This document shows, piece after piece, positions 10,756 through 20,293 of a stretch of 64,000 nucleotides of DNA (position 1 is its first letter; every line of letters begins with the position of its first letter). Both the position numbers and the translations under genes were made by a program. The stretch is taken from positions 558,001 through 622,000 of the forward strand of contig MQVO02000021.1 of assembly GCA_001986395.2 (NCBI GenBank). Direction: 5' to 3'. The notes beneath the pieces were generated by a model. It had not been told where the DNA came from and made no database searches. It was given only the letters and a program-made list of their open reading frames with translations. The stretch is from Irpex lacteus. Lineage: Eukaryota; Basidiomycota; Agaricomycetes; Polyporales; Irpicaceae.

Positions 10756-13700
10756 TTAACGAAGCTTGTTCTTGCGACGATAGCCTTCTAGCACTTCAGG
10801 TGCTGTAGCTAATTCGCGAGCTGTCTTCCAGTCATCGTATAGAGGTGAATACCCTACCCATCGCACTAAGTATAGCATGGTGCGTCTTCTCTTGTCGTAC
10901 TTGTGACCAACGATGGATTCCACTTCGTATACCTCGTCGGCGGGAGCAGCTCGGGAGTCGTCAAAGGTGGCCCTGGGACCGAATTCTTCAGGTGAGGACT
11001 TATAACGCTTCAGGTGTTCCAGGTTAAAGACAGGACTTCCAGGGTACGAGGAGTCGAGACGTAGACGGTACGTGTTCTCGTTAATCCTCTGCTGGACTTC
11101 GAAAGGGCCTATCCAGCGTTGGACTAACTTGGCCCCTTCCCCTTTACTTTCTACCCACTCTAGACCGTGAGGGTTCACCAAGACTAGGTCCCCGACCTCA
11201 AACTCCATTGACCTCCTCCCTTTATTGTACCAGTTGGCTTGCTTGGCCTGAGCCCGAGCGATAGCCCGTCTCGCGCTTTCGCGATGCATAGCCAGCTGTT
11301 CCAAAAACTCGGAGGTTTCGCGGCTGCGGTCAACAGTTCGGGAGTCGAGTTCCCTGTAGTCCAGAGAGCCTCTAGGCTCGAATCCATAGAGGAGAAAGTA
11401 GGGGGAAGCTCCTGTTGCGCCGTGAACGCGGGAGTTGTAGGAGTGTTCCAGCAGATGGATCCACTCGCACCAGGTGCTTCTGTCTTCCTTCACGTAAGCG
11501 CGTAGCATGGTCTCAAGCTGACGGTTAACTATTTCAGTCTGGCCATCGTGCTGAGGGTGGTGCGAAGAGGACAAGAGCATGTCCGTCTGCAAGATCTTCG
11601 CGACCTCTCTCCAGAAGACGGACGTCCATCGCGGATCTCTGTCGGTGACGATGTTAGCCGGCAACCCGAACTTGCAGGCTACATGCTTGACAAATAGCAC
11701 CGCAAATCCCTTCGCGTTGAGCCCCGTGGTTGTGGGAACAAACTGTGCGTGTTTTGTGAGGCGGTCCACGAATACCAAGATCGCGTTGCAGTCTTCGGAC
11801 CACGGTAGGTTCACGATGAGATCCATCGATATCGACTCGTAGGGCCTCGACGGGATGGCGTGGGGTTGGAGACGACCAAACTTCTTGAAGTTAGACGGCT
11901 TGGTCTTCTGGCAGACGTCGCACGATGCGCAGAACTCTAGTACGTCAGTCTTCATCCTTGGCCAGTAAAAGCGTGAGCTTAGGTAGTCCCATAGTTTCTC
12001 AGGACCAGCGTGTGCCGTGAGGTAAGGGCTTTCGTGAGCTGTACGGAGTACGTCGTTGCGTTCTGAACGCGGCACGCACAGACGAGCGTTAAAGTCTGCA
12101 TCGCGGAAGTATAGCAGGGACTCCGAGTCTTTGAAGAATCGATTAGCGGGGTCCCAGGACTCTGTGTCGCCGGCCTGTTTCTCCCAGTGGCCACGGAAGG
12201 TGACGTCCTTCTTATACCCCTCGATGTATCGCGCCCTAGCTTCCTCATTCATTTCCACTAGAATCGAGGGTGGTCTGTGTGTCGCTTCCCACAGCTTGCG
12301 AGCTTCGTAGGGGTCGGCTACATCCTCGCTAGCGTTTTGAGGGGCTGGTTCGCCCGCTTTCAGCTGTTCGCTCGATGTGCCTGTGGTAGCATCTGTAGTG
12401 GTTGCCCCCCCGTCACCAGCCGTGGTCGCGTCTTCCTTCCTCCTTCTTAGACGGCTGCTTCTCCTTGGACTCTCCGCCTCCGATGATACTAAGGCCTCCG
12501 CCCAGTCGGTTATCGTCGTCGCTGCAGCTGCCCGCTTTGCTGGTGCGTCCTCCGCTTTGCGCTCAGCCGATTCTGCCTCCTCGCTGTCCAGTCGCAGTGC
12601 TGGAGTCCTGTCTGCCAAAGGGGACACGTGAGATGGTGGCTCTCGAGGCAATCTCGATAAGGGATCAACGTTAGAGTGAATCCGTCCGGGACGGTGTATT
12701 ATCTCTAATCCAGGGGCGAATGCGGAATATATGGCCCCCCAGGCTGCCAGCCTCCTATTCGCGTTCTCGTACGTCTTCGCCCACTGCAGGGCAGCGTGGT
12801 CCGTCACTAGCAAGATCTTTTCCCCTTCGATGTAGGGCTGGAATCTTACTAGTCCCTCCTTCGCTCCTAGTGCTTCCCTTTCGGTTGCTGAATACCTCGT
12901 CTCCGCGCTCTTCAGCGTTCGTGACCAGTATGCAAGTACCCGCTCCACGTGTACTGAGGTCTCGTCTAGTTGGCTACCCCATTCGTCTTGGTACTCGTGA
13001 TCGTCTATCTTCGAAGATAGTTTCGTTACGAATCGCGGTACGTCTCCTTTCTCCCTGTACGCCTTCTCTAGCTTCTCGTATGCCTTCGTTCCTTTTAGGT
13101 CCCCTGCGCACATGGATTGTACCTGCTGCAGGCAGCAGCCGATAGCTTCGTCGGAAGCGTCTGTGTAAAGGCGGTACGGCTTCCCTTCTATGGGGTGGCC
13201 TAACACCGGAGCCTCCTTCAACGCTGACTTCGCGGCTTCAAACGCGTATTCCTCCTCCGGTCCCCATTGCCAAGCGCATCCTTTCCGTAAGAGCTTGAAC
13301 AGGGGAGAGGCGATGTTCGCGTAGTAAGGGATGAACATGGAGAAGTACACAACCATTCCTAAGAAGGTCTGTAATTCTGACACTTTGGTAGGGCGTTTCA
13401 GCTCGCTAATCGCTCGAACTTTCTCCTCGTGAGTCGATAGCCCCAGTCTCGAGACTTTGTGTCCCAGCAGCAAGATAGAGCTGTAGAACAAGTGACACTT
13501 CTTGGGCGACAGCGTTAGCCCCGCTCGTTCGATCGCTTGCAGCACTTTGTCGAGGTGAACCAGGTGATCCTCGTAACTCCGCGAGTACACCACTATATCA
13601 TCGATGTACACCAGGGTGAATAGCCAAAGGTAAGGCGCGAGGATGTTCTGCATTGTTCGCTGAAAGATGGACGGTCCGTTTTTCAGGCCGAACGGCATCC

Positions 13701-16700
13701 TTTTAAATTGGAACAGGCCCCGGTGCGTGCGGAAGGCCGTCTTCTCGACGTCCTCCTCGGCTATTTCGATCTGCGTAAAGCCTGAGAGGGCGTCCAGCGA
13801 GGACAGGACCTGAGCCCCGGAGAGAGCAGAGAGGATTTCCGTCTGCCTTGGCAAAGGGAACTCGTCGGGAATGGTCTGTGCGTTCAGCTTACGGTAGTCA
13901 ACACAGAATCGAGCTTTCCCGTTGCGGTACACGATCACGACCGGAGCCCCCCACGGGCTCTGCGAAGGCTCGATAACTCCTTGTTCAAACCAAGTCTTCA
14001 GCTGTTCGTCGATCACTTGTCGTTTCGCGGGGGAGCTCGCATACATCGGTACGGAAATGGGCTCCACGCCCTCCTTCGTACGTATCCTGCACTTCGTCTC
14101 CATATGTCCTAGCCTCCCATCGAACCCGAACGCGCGTATGCGTTTCCGTAGCATCTCCCAGATCCTGGGTCGTAACCCTTCAGGTACTTCAGCTACGTCA
14201 ATGAGCTTCTCTAGGTCCTCAGAGGAGTAGACGGTCGGGTCAGGCACCTCGGCTGTCTTCGGGCCCCATTCTTCCTCTGCCTCTACGATCACTTCATTCG
14301 CTTCGCGCTGCGTACCGGCGTAGGTCTCCCGGGATGTGTTCGGCTTCGTTTTCACGAAGGTGCCGTCCTTCTTGGCTAGGAAGACTCTCTCTCGACCTCC
14401 CTTCTCCTTCTCAGCAGATCTCATGGCCTCTGCTAGCGCGGCGACTCTGTCAGCAGCCACTGCCATCTCCGCCCAGTTCTTCTGGTCTTTAGGCCGGTCG
14501 AAGTACTCTCGAGGGTCTCGTAGCTCCCCCAGGTGTTCGCCCTTCCTTAACCATCTGGCTACCGAAGTCGTGTTACTGACAGGTATCCTAGAGTACGTCT
14601 TGTCGATCAAGACATTAGGCACAATGAGTGGAGCTACTCGCTCGTCGCCCAACATCGATTTCTCGACCAACCAGGTATCTGACTCGTCGAAAGGGCATTC
14701 CACGCTCACGTTGACGCAAGAATTCGCAGGGATGCGAACGTCCTCCGCCACTACCGCCACTCGTGCGAGCTTTTTCTCGGCTCGTTTCCGCCTCCAACAA
14801 CGGTTCTTGTTGCGGCGGTGCAGCTTGGCGCGAACGAAACTCGCCAGATGCGATGGATTCGGTGACAGCTCTGGATATACCGGCCTTTGGACCCCCGTAG
14901 CTTCGAAAGCCCAGCCCGAATCGCCTATCGTAACGGTGGTACCGAACTCTAAGTGTCTTCTAACACTGAGCTCGTAGGAGAGGTGAAAGTCTTCCCCCAG
15001 GAGGATCGGGACGTTCATTCCTGGTACCACGTAGGCTTCTGCGATCAGACCGACGGTCTCTCCACTTTTGCTCTCAACGAAGATGGGGACCTCGACGTAA
15101 CCTTCTATCCTTTCGGATTTGTCGGTGAGTTGCCAGAGATCCATTTTCCTTCCTCGCCTTAACTTGGGTGGTTTCGCTAGCCGACCGTAGTACTCAGCGG
15201 ATATTAGGGTGACGTCCGCGCCTGAATCCAAGCGTAAATCCTCCTTGGGCCCCCCGGGGTCGTTGATACAACCGCGTAACGACAGCACGGATACGCCTAC
15301 GGCTGACGTCCCACTCGGCTTATATCTCCTCGGGCGTACCCAGTTGACTTCCCGTGCAGCGGCCTGGAAAACACTCCGTTCTTCGCCACTCTGCAGGCTC
15401 GAAGGTTCGGCTGGGCCACGTCCTATCTGGGTAGGGCCTTCGTCCGTCTCCTCCTCGACGCGCTTGCACGGCGTAAGGCCTTCCTCCAGCAAGTAGGTCG
15501 TCGCTGTAGGCAGTCGTTGCGTTTCTTCTGGCACCTCCTCTATGGAAACGCGAGGAGGCCGCAGTCCTCGAGACTGTTGGAAAGTTCCCGCATGGAGAGC
15601 TTGCCGAGGTGGGTCCTGAGGTTGCGCAGCTTCGATGTCTTCCATTATCTGAGCGTAAGCGTAGCGAGCTGACTTCACACCGGGATCAAGGTAAAGGGAA
15701 TAGCAAGCCTGCGTTATCAATTCCTCGAACGTCGTATTATACATGTCTTCGAATCCTTCCTCTTCGGTGTGAACACCAGCCACCCGAGCGACCCTGTCTC
15801 TGCTCCTGCCATACTTCTTCTCCCATAGATTGTACCAGGGACACTCTTTGTCCCAATGCTTGTCGCTACCACAACACTTGCAAGGCGACGGAGGGGGCCT
15901 GAGCGGGCTGACCACTTCGTCGCGCTTTTTGAAGGGGTAGCCGTCCTTGGGCGGAGGTCGTTGGCGTCTCTTAGCAACTGCGTAGCACTCGAGAACCAGA
16001 GGGGAGTCGTAACTATCGCCTTGGTTCTGAGCAAACGACCCTTCCTCCTCGTTTGGACTGATCGCATCTGCCCCGAAAGCTGTATCTGCAATTGCTGCGT
16101 GAGCAGTTCTCGCGCGTAGACTTCTCGGGTCGATGTTGTTGTCGCGAAAGTACTCTCGGAGTTGTCGAGCGAACTGGTCCTTGGGGACGTAGTGAGCGTA
16201 AGTGGCATCAGCGGCGGCGACTAATTGAGGTTCCATCTCCACAATCCTCGTCTGCAGTCCCATGACGGAGGGGATGAGGTCCGAGCTCAAGATGTTCTTC
16301 CACGAGACGGGAGCGGCTCTCATGACTTCTCTGACCTCCTCAGCGGTGCCCACCATATTGGGGTACAGCAGTCGAGCGTACATGAGTCGGCGTTGAATGA
16401 ATTGGGAAGGCGATTCCCGAGCGTGACCGGATTGGCGGAAGGAGTGGATGGCGTACTCGGAGGCGCGGTCCTGCTTCCAGGTTCGTCCCAGGAAGTGCTG
16501 TTCGACTGCTACGAGGAAATTTAGGTAGTATCTCCGCATCCAGTTCTTCCAGTCAGGCGTGAGCGATTGGAACCAAGAACGGACAGCAGAGCCTTCCTTC
16601 AGGCGACTCCACAGGTGGTATCCTAACTGCCACGGAATGTATCCCCCCGCGCCAGCAAACTCTTGCACACTCGCGAACCATTCCAGCGCAGTGTTGCCCT

Positions 16701-18594
16701 GCCCGTCCCAAACCGGTATGACCGTGTCGATGGTCTGGCCGAGTTTGATCTGAGGTACGAGGGCTGTGGGCATCTGGAACTGTTGGTCCCACTGACCGTT
16801 CTGCAATGGTAGCCAACCTCCGTAGGGGCCACCGGGTGGTGGTCCTCCTCCACCACCTCCTCCTGGGTAGGGAGGTCCTCCTCCACCTCCGCCTCCAGGA
16901 ACTGGTGGCCCTCCGCCTTGGTATGGCGGTCCCGCACCGGACATAGGTGGTCCTCCGCCACCGGGGTACGGAGGTCCTCCTCCTCCAGGGAACGGTGGTC
17001 CTCCTCCCCCAGGGAAGGGTGGGCCACCTCCACCGGGGAACGGGGGTCCTCCTCCTCCGCCTCCTCCAGGGAACGACGGTCCACCAGAAGGCGAAGGGTT
17101 TCCCTCGCCTCTTCCCGAAGCAGCGTTAGAGCTAGGAAGGGGAGGCAGCGGCTTCGCCGACTGAGTTTCCTTCGCGGGCGCAGGTGGCGAGACGACCTGA
17201 GTTCGCCAAACATTGACGGGGTCGACGCTAGCGTTAACAGGCGGTGCTCCTAGGGTTTGCAGGTCTATGCCTAGAGCCGGTGCGTCTGACGATGGGGGAA
17301 CCCACGTTGTCGGTGGACGCATGACGGGATCTACCGTTGGAGCTCGAGGTGCGGCGCTGGCAGAAGCAAGCCCGTGTAGCACGTTGCCAACCACGACGTC
17401 CGGGGCCTCGAGGGTGCGAGGCACAGGGGCGGCCGCTGAAGTCGCGTTACGAGGACTGACACGAGCTGTCGAAGAATACAGCTGTGACCAGTCGGCCTGA
17501 TCGAAAGGACCCCGATCCTCTGGTGGTGGCTCACTCGGAGGTTGGCCCGGGGCGTTGAAGAAGGAGACAGCCTTCTCCTTGCCTTTGCCACGGTTCCTAC
17601 GCATATTCGTAAGGCCCGTACTGATCGATTCAGGTGGCTCGCGTTCTCTCAGGATTGGCCCTGGCCCGTAACTCGAATGCTTCAGGTAGGACACGTTGTC
17701 AGGCTGACCGGTAGCGTTGTACGACAAGGCTTTAGGGTCGACCTCCGGCGCACGGTCTGGGTACGCGGCGATAAGTTGCGGCGAAACGTCCACGAACTCG
17801 CTGAGAGGTCTCGCAAGGTCTAAGACGTCGACAGGAGGAAGGTTCTCTTTCTGGTGCGTGGGGACGAGAGCCTTATATTCTCGGATTCTTTGCTCAGTTG
17901 AGGCGTCAGGAAGGAACGGGTGGTATACTTCGCTGAGCGTAGTAGCCGGGGATTGAATGTTCTGCACTCCTTTGGCCTCGTCGTAGTACTTCTTTACGAA
18001 TTTATGCCCTTTCTCCAGCCTTTCACGCAAGATGTCCCACGCTCCTTTAAGTTCGACCATGGATCGCGCACCTTGTAGAACCGGCAAGAGATCACCCTTT
18101 GGGTCTAGGATGTGGTGGTAGTTGTTCAGGGCCCTGCGTTGTGGTACTTCAGATGCGAGGTCGGCGAGCAAGGTTTGGAGTCTCTCGAAGGCTCTGTTGA
18201 TACCTCTCACGAGGTGAGGTCTCAAGGCGAAACGAGCACGATCGGGAACTCCGACAGCCAGGCCGTAATCGACTATGTCGTAGGGAGTCCAGCTGAGCCT
18301 GTTGTAGAACTGGATGACCTCTTGCTTTAAGCTGACGCGAGTGGAGGTAGCTTCGCTGTAGGATTCGTACAACCGATCGGCTCGAGTCTTCTCAGCTTCG
18401 TCTCCTGACTCTCCTACGTCGTCGAGGCCCAGTTGACGCGCTACCTCTTCTCGCTCCGCAGTGGTCTCCTCGTCGATGGGCTCGAGCCTGCGCCTTTGGG
18501 ACTCCGTAACGAAGGAGTTCTCTCCAAACGACCCTGGCAGCGACACGCCGGCTGTCGAGCTCGCTCTCCTCGATGCGTCTGCTTCTTGAGCCAT
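10756..18594 (-). CDS. Gag-Pol polyprotein of the retrotransposon with C-terminal chromodomain
   Basis: One frame of about 2612 residues from MAQEADASRRASS. I chose this start because the ATG further up, at 18864, lies inside the LTR, although that frame is open too. Order, approximate residues: Gag N-terminal region; Pro/Gly repeat block with PPFPGGGG units (504-594); retrotransposon gag domain (600-750); zinc knuckle CKCCGSDKHWDKEC, CX2CX4HX4C (903-916); aspartic protease LRLDSGADVTLIS (1120); reverse transcriptase with FCVDYRKLN, SSLDALSGF and YIDD (1550-1680, YIDD near 1663); RNase H from YRLYTDASDEAIGC (1805 on); integrase HHCC zinc finger (2187-2232) and catalytic D, D, E in SMDLIV, VTDRDPRW and DGQTEIVNRQ; and a chromodomain YEVESIVGHKYDK...YLVRWVGY...DDWK (2551-2605). 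All catalytic motifs are present, with no stop or frameshift between gag and pol. The chromodomain probably steers integration to marked chromatin, a known trait of the group. Confidence 0.96.
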   Translation of the reverse strand: MAQEADASRRASSTAGVSLPGSFGENSFVTESQRRRLEPIDEETTAEREEVARQLGLDDVGESGDEAEKTRADRLYESYSEATSTRVSLKQEVIQFYNRLSWTPYDIVDYGLAVGVPDRARFALRPHLVRGINRAFERLQTLLADLASEVPQRRALNNYHHILDPKGDLLPVLQGARSMVELKGAWDILRERLEKGHKFVKKYYDEAKGVQNIQSPATTLSEVYHPFLPDASTEQRIREYKALVPTHQKENLPPVDVLDLARPLSEFVDVSPQLIAAYPDRAPEVDPKALSYNATGQPDNVSYLKHSSYGPGPILREREPPESISTGLTNMRRNRGKGKEKAVSFFNAPGQPPSEPPPEDRGPFDQADWSQLYSSTARVSPRNATSAAAPVPRTLEAPDVVVGNVLHGLASASAAPRAPTVDPVMRPPTTWVPPSSDAPALGIDLQTLGAPPVNASVDPVNVWRTQVVSPPAPAKETQSAKPLPPLPSSNAASGRGEGNPSPSGGPSFPGGGGGGGPPFPGGGGPPFPGGGGPPFPGGGGPPYPGGGGPPMSGAGPPYQGGGPPVPGGGGGGGPPYPGGGGGGGPPPGGPYGGWLPLQNGQWDQQFQMPTALVPQIKLGQTIDTVIPVWDGQGNTALEWFASVQEFAGAGGYIPWQLGYHLWSRLKEGSAVRSWFQSLTPDWKNWMRRYYLNFLVAVEQHFLGRTWKQDRASEYAIHSFRQSGHARESPSQFIQRRLMYARLLYPNMVGTAEEVREVMRAAPVSWKNILSSDLIPSVMGLQTRIVEMEPQLVAAADATYAHYVPKDQFARQLREYFRDNNIDPRSLRARTAHAAIADTAFGADAISPNEEEGSFAQNQGDSYDSPLVLECYAVAKRRQRPPPKDGYPFKKRDEVVSPLRPPPSPCKCCGSDKHWDKECPWYNLWEKKYGRSRDRVARVAGVHTEEEGFEDMYNTTFEELITQACYSLYLDPGVKSARYAYAQIMEDIEAAQPQDPPRQALHAGTFQQSRGLRPPRVSIEEVPEETQRLPTATTYLLEEGLTPCKRVEEETDEGPTQIGRGPAEPSSLQSGEERSVFQAAAREVNWVRPRRYKPSGTSAVGVSVLSLRGCINDPGGPKEDLRLDSGADVTLISAEYYGRLAKPPKLRRGRKMDLWQLTDKSERIEGYVEVPIFVESKSGETVGLIAEAYVVPGMNVPILLGEDFHLSYELSVRRHLEFGTTVTIGDSGWAFEATGVQRPVYPELSPNPSHLASFVRAKLHRRNKNRCWRRKRAEKKLARVAVVAEDVRIPANSCVNVSVECPFDESDTWLVEKSMLGDERVAPLIVPNVLIDKTYSRIPVSNTTSVARWLRKGEHLGELRDPREYFDRPKDQKNWAEMAVAADRVAALAEAMRSAEKEKGGRERVFLAKKDGTFVKTKPNTSRETYAGTQREANEVIVEAEEEWGPKTAEVPDPTVYSSEDLEKLIDVAEVPEGLRPRIWEMLRKRIRAFGFDGRLGHMETKCRIRTKEGVEPISVPMYASSPAKRQVIDEQLKTWFEQGVIEPSQSPWGAPVVIVYRNGKARFCVDYRKLNAQTIPDEFPLPRQTEILSALSGAQVLSSLDALSGFTQIEIAEEDVEKTAFRTHRGLFQFKRMPFGLKNGPSIFQRTMQNILAPYLWLFTLVYIDDIVVYSRSYEDHLVHLDKVLQAIERAGLTLSPKKCHLFYSSILLLGHKVSRLGLSTHEEKVRAISELKRPTKVSELQTFLGMVVYFSMFIPYYANIASPLFKLLRKGCAWQWGPEEEYAFEAAKSALKEAPVLGHPIEGKPYRLYTDASDEAIGCCLQQVQSMCAGDLKGTKAYEKLEKAYREKGDVPRFVTKLSSKIDDHEYQDEWGSQLDETSVHVERVLAYWSRTLKSAETRYSATEREALGAKEGLVRFQPYIEGEKILLVTDHAALQWAKTYENANRRLAAWGAIYSAFAPGLEIIHRPGRIHSNVDPLSRLPREPPSHVSPLADRTPALRLDSEEAESAERKAEDAPAKRAAAATTITDWAEALVSSEAESPRRSSRLRRRKEDATTAGDGGATTTDATTGTSSEQLKAGEPAPQNASEDVADPYEARKLWEATHRPPSILVEMNEEARARYIEGYKKDVTFRGHWEKQAGDTESWDPANRFFKDSESLLYFRDADFNARLCVPRSERNDVLRTAHESPYLTAHAGPEKLWDYLSSRFYWPRMKTDVLEFCASCDVCQKTKPSNFKKFGRLQPHAIPSRPYESISMDLIVNLPWSEDCNAILVFVDRLTKHAQFVPTTTGLNAKGFAVLFVKHVACKFGLPANIVTDRDPRWTSVFWREVAKILQTDMLLSSSHHPQHDGQTEIVNRQLETMLRAYVKEDRSTWCEWIHLLEHSYNSRVHGATGASPYFLLYGFEPRGSLDYRELDSRTVDRSRETSEFLEQLAMHRESARRAIARAQAKQANWYNKGRRSMEFEVGDLVLVNPHGLEWVESKGEGAKLVQRWIGPFEVQQRINENTYRLRLDSSYPGSPVFNLEHLKRYKSSPEEFGPRATFDDSRAAPADEVYEVESIVGHKYDKRRRTMLYLVRWVGYSPLYDDWKTARELATAPEVLEGYRRKNKLR

Positions 18595-18797
18595 ATCGAC
18601 GGATGATGAGGGAGGTTTCGAGCTGAAGTGAAGGCTCTCGAGGAATAGCTGAAGAGTCCGACGTCTAGCGAGATTTCTCGAGAGTTCAGCGAAGTCGAAA
18701 CGATTTTCCTTTGTGTCGGAATGAATTGGGATGAAGGTAATGATGGATATTGGGTCTGCGTCGGCCGGTACGGTCGATTTCCCAGTGTGTCCACCTC

Positions 18798-19177
18798 TGT
18801 GACGCTCAACGCGAGCAGTCGCAGATCTGGGTGGATCGACCGCGAGTCGTCCTGGCGGACGCAAGGAACCAGAGGTGTAGAATTAAGATAACTGCCTAAT
18901 CGGGCAGTCGGACGTCTTCTCGCAGCGCCTAGTGCTGCGAAGACGAAGTTGGTAGATAGATCGCCTCTCTCTATGCCTCCGCGAGCGTAGCTCTAGCGAA
19001 GACGTTGTGGGAAAGAAGAGATGTCTATTCAGATGTCGGCTACGACAGAAGTAAGTCTACAACATGAGGCGTCCATGAGGCAGACTCATGTTAGGGTTAT
19101 CGTAACAAATGCGAAAAATAAAGGAAATATTGATCTACGAGCGCTCGATGGGAACTTAACTACCCTACCAGGTCACA
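18798..19177 (-). repeat. 5' LTR of the retrotransposon (380 bp)
   Basis: Paired with 8123-8502. Because the element lies on the minus strand, this is the promoter-bearing LTR. The gag frame is open back into it (ATG at 18864), so the LTR contributes a potential N-terminal extension. It is flanked outside by CGCTG. Confidence 0.97.
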
Positions 19178-19376
19178 CGCTGGAACCATGCCGGAAGCAT
19201 TGAACTACAACGGCCAGGTACCTTTCTACAAGTGTAATACTGTGATCCCACGCTGAATGTTCTTGCAGTTCTTGATTCCATGGGCCAGAGCTGGACGGCT
19301 CCGAGAGGAAGCCTACGATCCCGAAGTTGGAATCAAGTTATGGGATTGGCTACAAGAGCAAGTCAAAGATCTTTGA

Positions 19377-20293
19377 TTGAGTCCTTACTCTCATTGTTGG
19401 TCACCCGAATATATTTACTACATTTCTTGATTGATTTCGCAGTCGAGTGTCTTCCTCATGAAAAATTTGGCTATGTATGGGATGCATGCTTGATACGCCC
19501 ACAAAACCAGAAAGCTCGAAAGTCTGACAGGCTCGGCCAACACCCGCTTGAACTACCATGGCCAGAATATAGACTTACCCAGCTTTGTGGCGTTTGCTCA
19601 AGCCATAAGTAGTGTGAGGTTTCCAAAACGGCATTCTTTGTGGAAATTACTAATCGGCGCTAGCCTAGCCATCTTAACCTTCTTTTGAACTCCCGCGATT
19701 AAACATATCATACAGTTGTTCTGGGGGAATTCTCTATCCCACGCTGGTGTAATAGTGTGTGCCTTACTCGGTGAGTCTTCTAAGTGGTCATACCACGACG
19801 CAAGGGACGACTCACACGGCTATGAACAAGGGCAAAGATGATATTCCGACCCTACTCATGGATCTGTGTTCCTTACTCGCGGGTCATGGCAGAGACCTCC
19901 CCACGGCTCGATATGGTGGTAAGCTGATCCTGTAACACCACACGCGACTTGGTTGAATGAAAGCGCAATAAGGAGGAAACCACCACATCTAGACATGTCA
20001 ACAGTTTGAATGCGCGTATAACAGGCACGTGCCTCCGGTGTTCTGCGGCTCCCATGGTATAGTTCAGATTGAAGTTCTCACGAGACAGGTGAGTGAAGTA
20101 ACCCTCTGATTGTCACCAACTCAATAGAGTCTGCAGTCGGAAATGCATTCCCATAGAATAACATACCGCCCGATGTTACGCTGTATATAACTCTCAAACC
20201 TTCGCCATGGGTGAGTGTATCGTTCCCCATCTTACTGTCTCTCCTACTTATTCCTTCATCTTACCTTCCGTGCCGGACGACAGCAAGTGAACG
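19377..20293. promoter_or_regulatory. Gap and promoter of the MFS transporter gene
   Basis: The first 800 nt show no supported gene. A TATATAA box at 20184-20190 is followed by ATGG and a GTGAGT donor at about 20211. An acceptor CAG lies just before the ATG at 20294, suggesting a 5' UTR intron of about 70 nt in the transporter transcript. Confidence 0.5.

Larger units (their letters stand above)
8123..19177 (-). mobile_element. Complete Ty3/gypsy chromovirus-type LTR retrotransposon, minus orientation, inserted in a dehydrogenase gene
   Basis: Two direct repeats of 380 bp bound 11,055 bp. They start TGTGACGC and end GGTCACA, so the element ends in the 6 bp inverted repeat TGTGAC/GTCACA. The five bases before (8118-8122) and after (19178-19182) are both CGCTG, a perfect target-site duplication. 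By eye I found no difference between the LTRs, implying very recent insertion. In element sense the order is 5' LTR, about 200 nt leader, gag-pol (protease, RT, RNase H, integrase, chromodomain), a 268 nt gap, a second ORF, a short G-rich tract next to the 3' LTR, then the 3' LTR. Domain order with integrase after RNase H identifies Ty3/gypsy; the chromodomain marks a chromovirus. Both frames are open, so the copy may be autonomous. No tRNA primer site that I can name is visible after the 5' LTR. Confidence 0.98.
6880..19376 (+). pseudogene. Short-chain dehydrogenase, copy 2: nonsense codon and split by an LTR retrotransposon
   Basis: Tandem paralogue of the gene at 4948, starting MDVLKNYYQALCQFFPPK at 6880 and ending WDWLQEQVKDL with TGA at 19374-19376. 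The same exons are present: VTGGYSGIGKETTK, the NNA/GV junction, [27 protein letters not shown]. Two lesions are visible. First, in the exon after the HWYF motif, copy 1 has an Arg codon (CGC) where copy 2 has TGA at 7607-7609, consistent with CGA to TGA. Second, an 11,055 bp LTR element interrupts the exon encoding ALTQLYAGTMPEALNYNGQ at 8123-19177, with CGCTG duplicated on both sides. Removing the element and one duplicate restores the frame across the junction. Because the downstream exon and both intron signals are still clean, inactivation is recent. A truncated product of about half length is possible but would lack the catalytic Tyr and Lys. Confidence 0.93.

Noticed and set aside
8540..10980. 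Shared SPEEFG motif in the pol linker and at the C-terminus of the second ORF as evidence of common origin
   Set aside because: Six residues only, with different codons and unrelated flanks; can be chance.
16623..17213. 196-residue minus frame overlapping gag, and plus frames over the Pro/Gly block
   Set aside because: Alternate-frame shadows of the Pro/Gly repeat of the Gag region.
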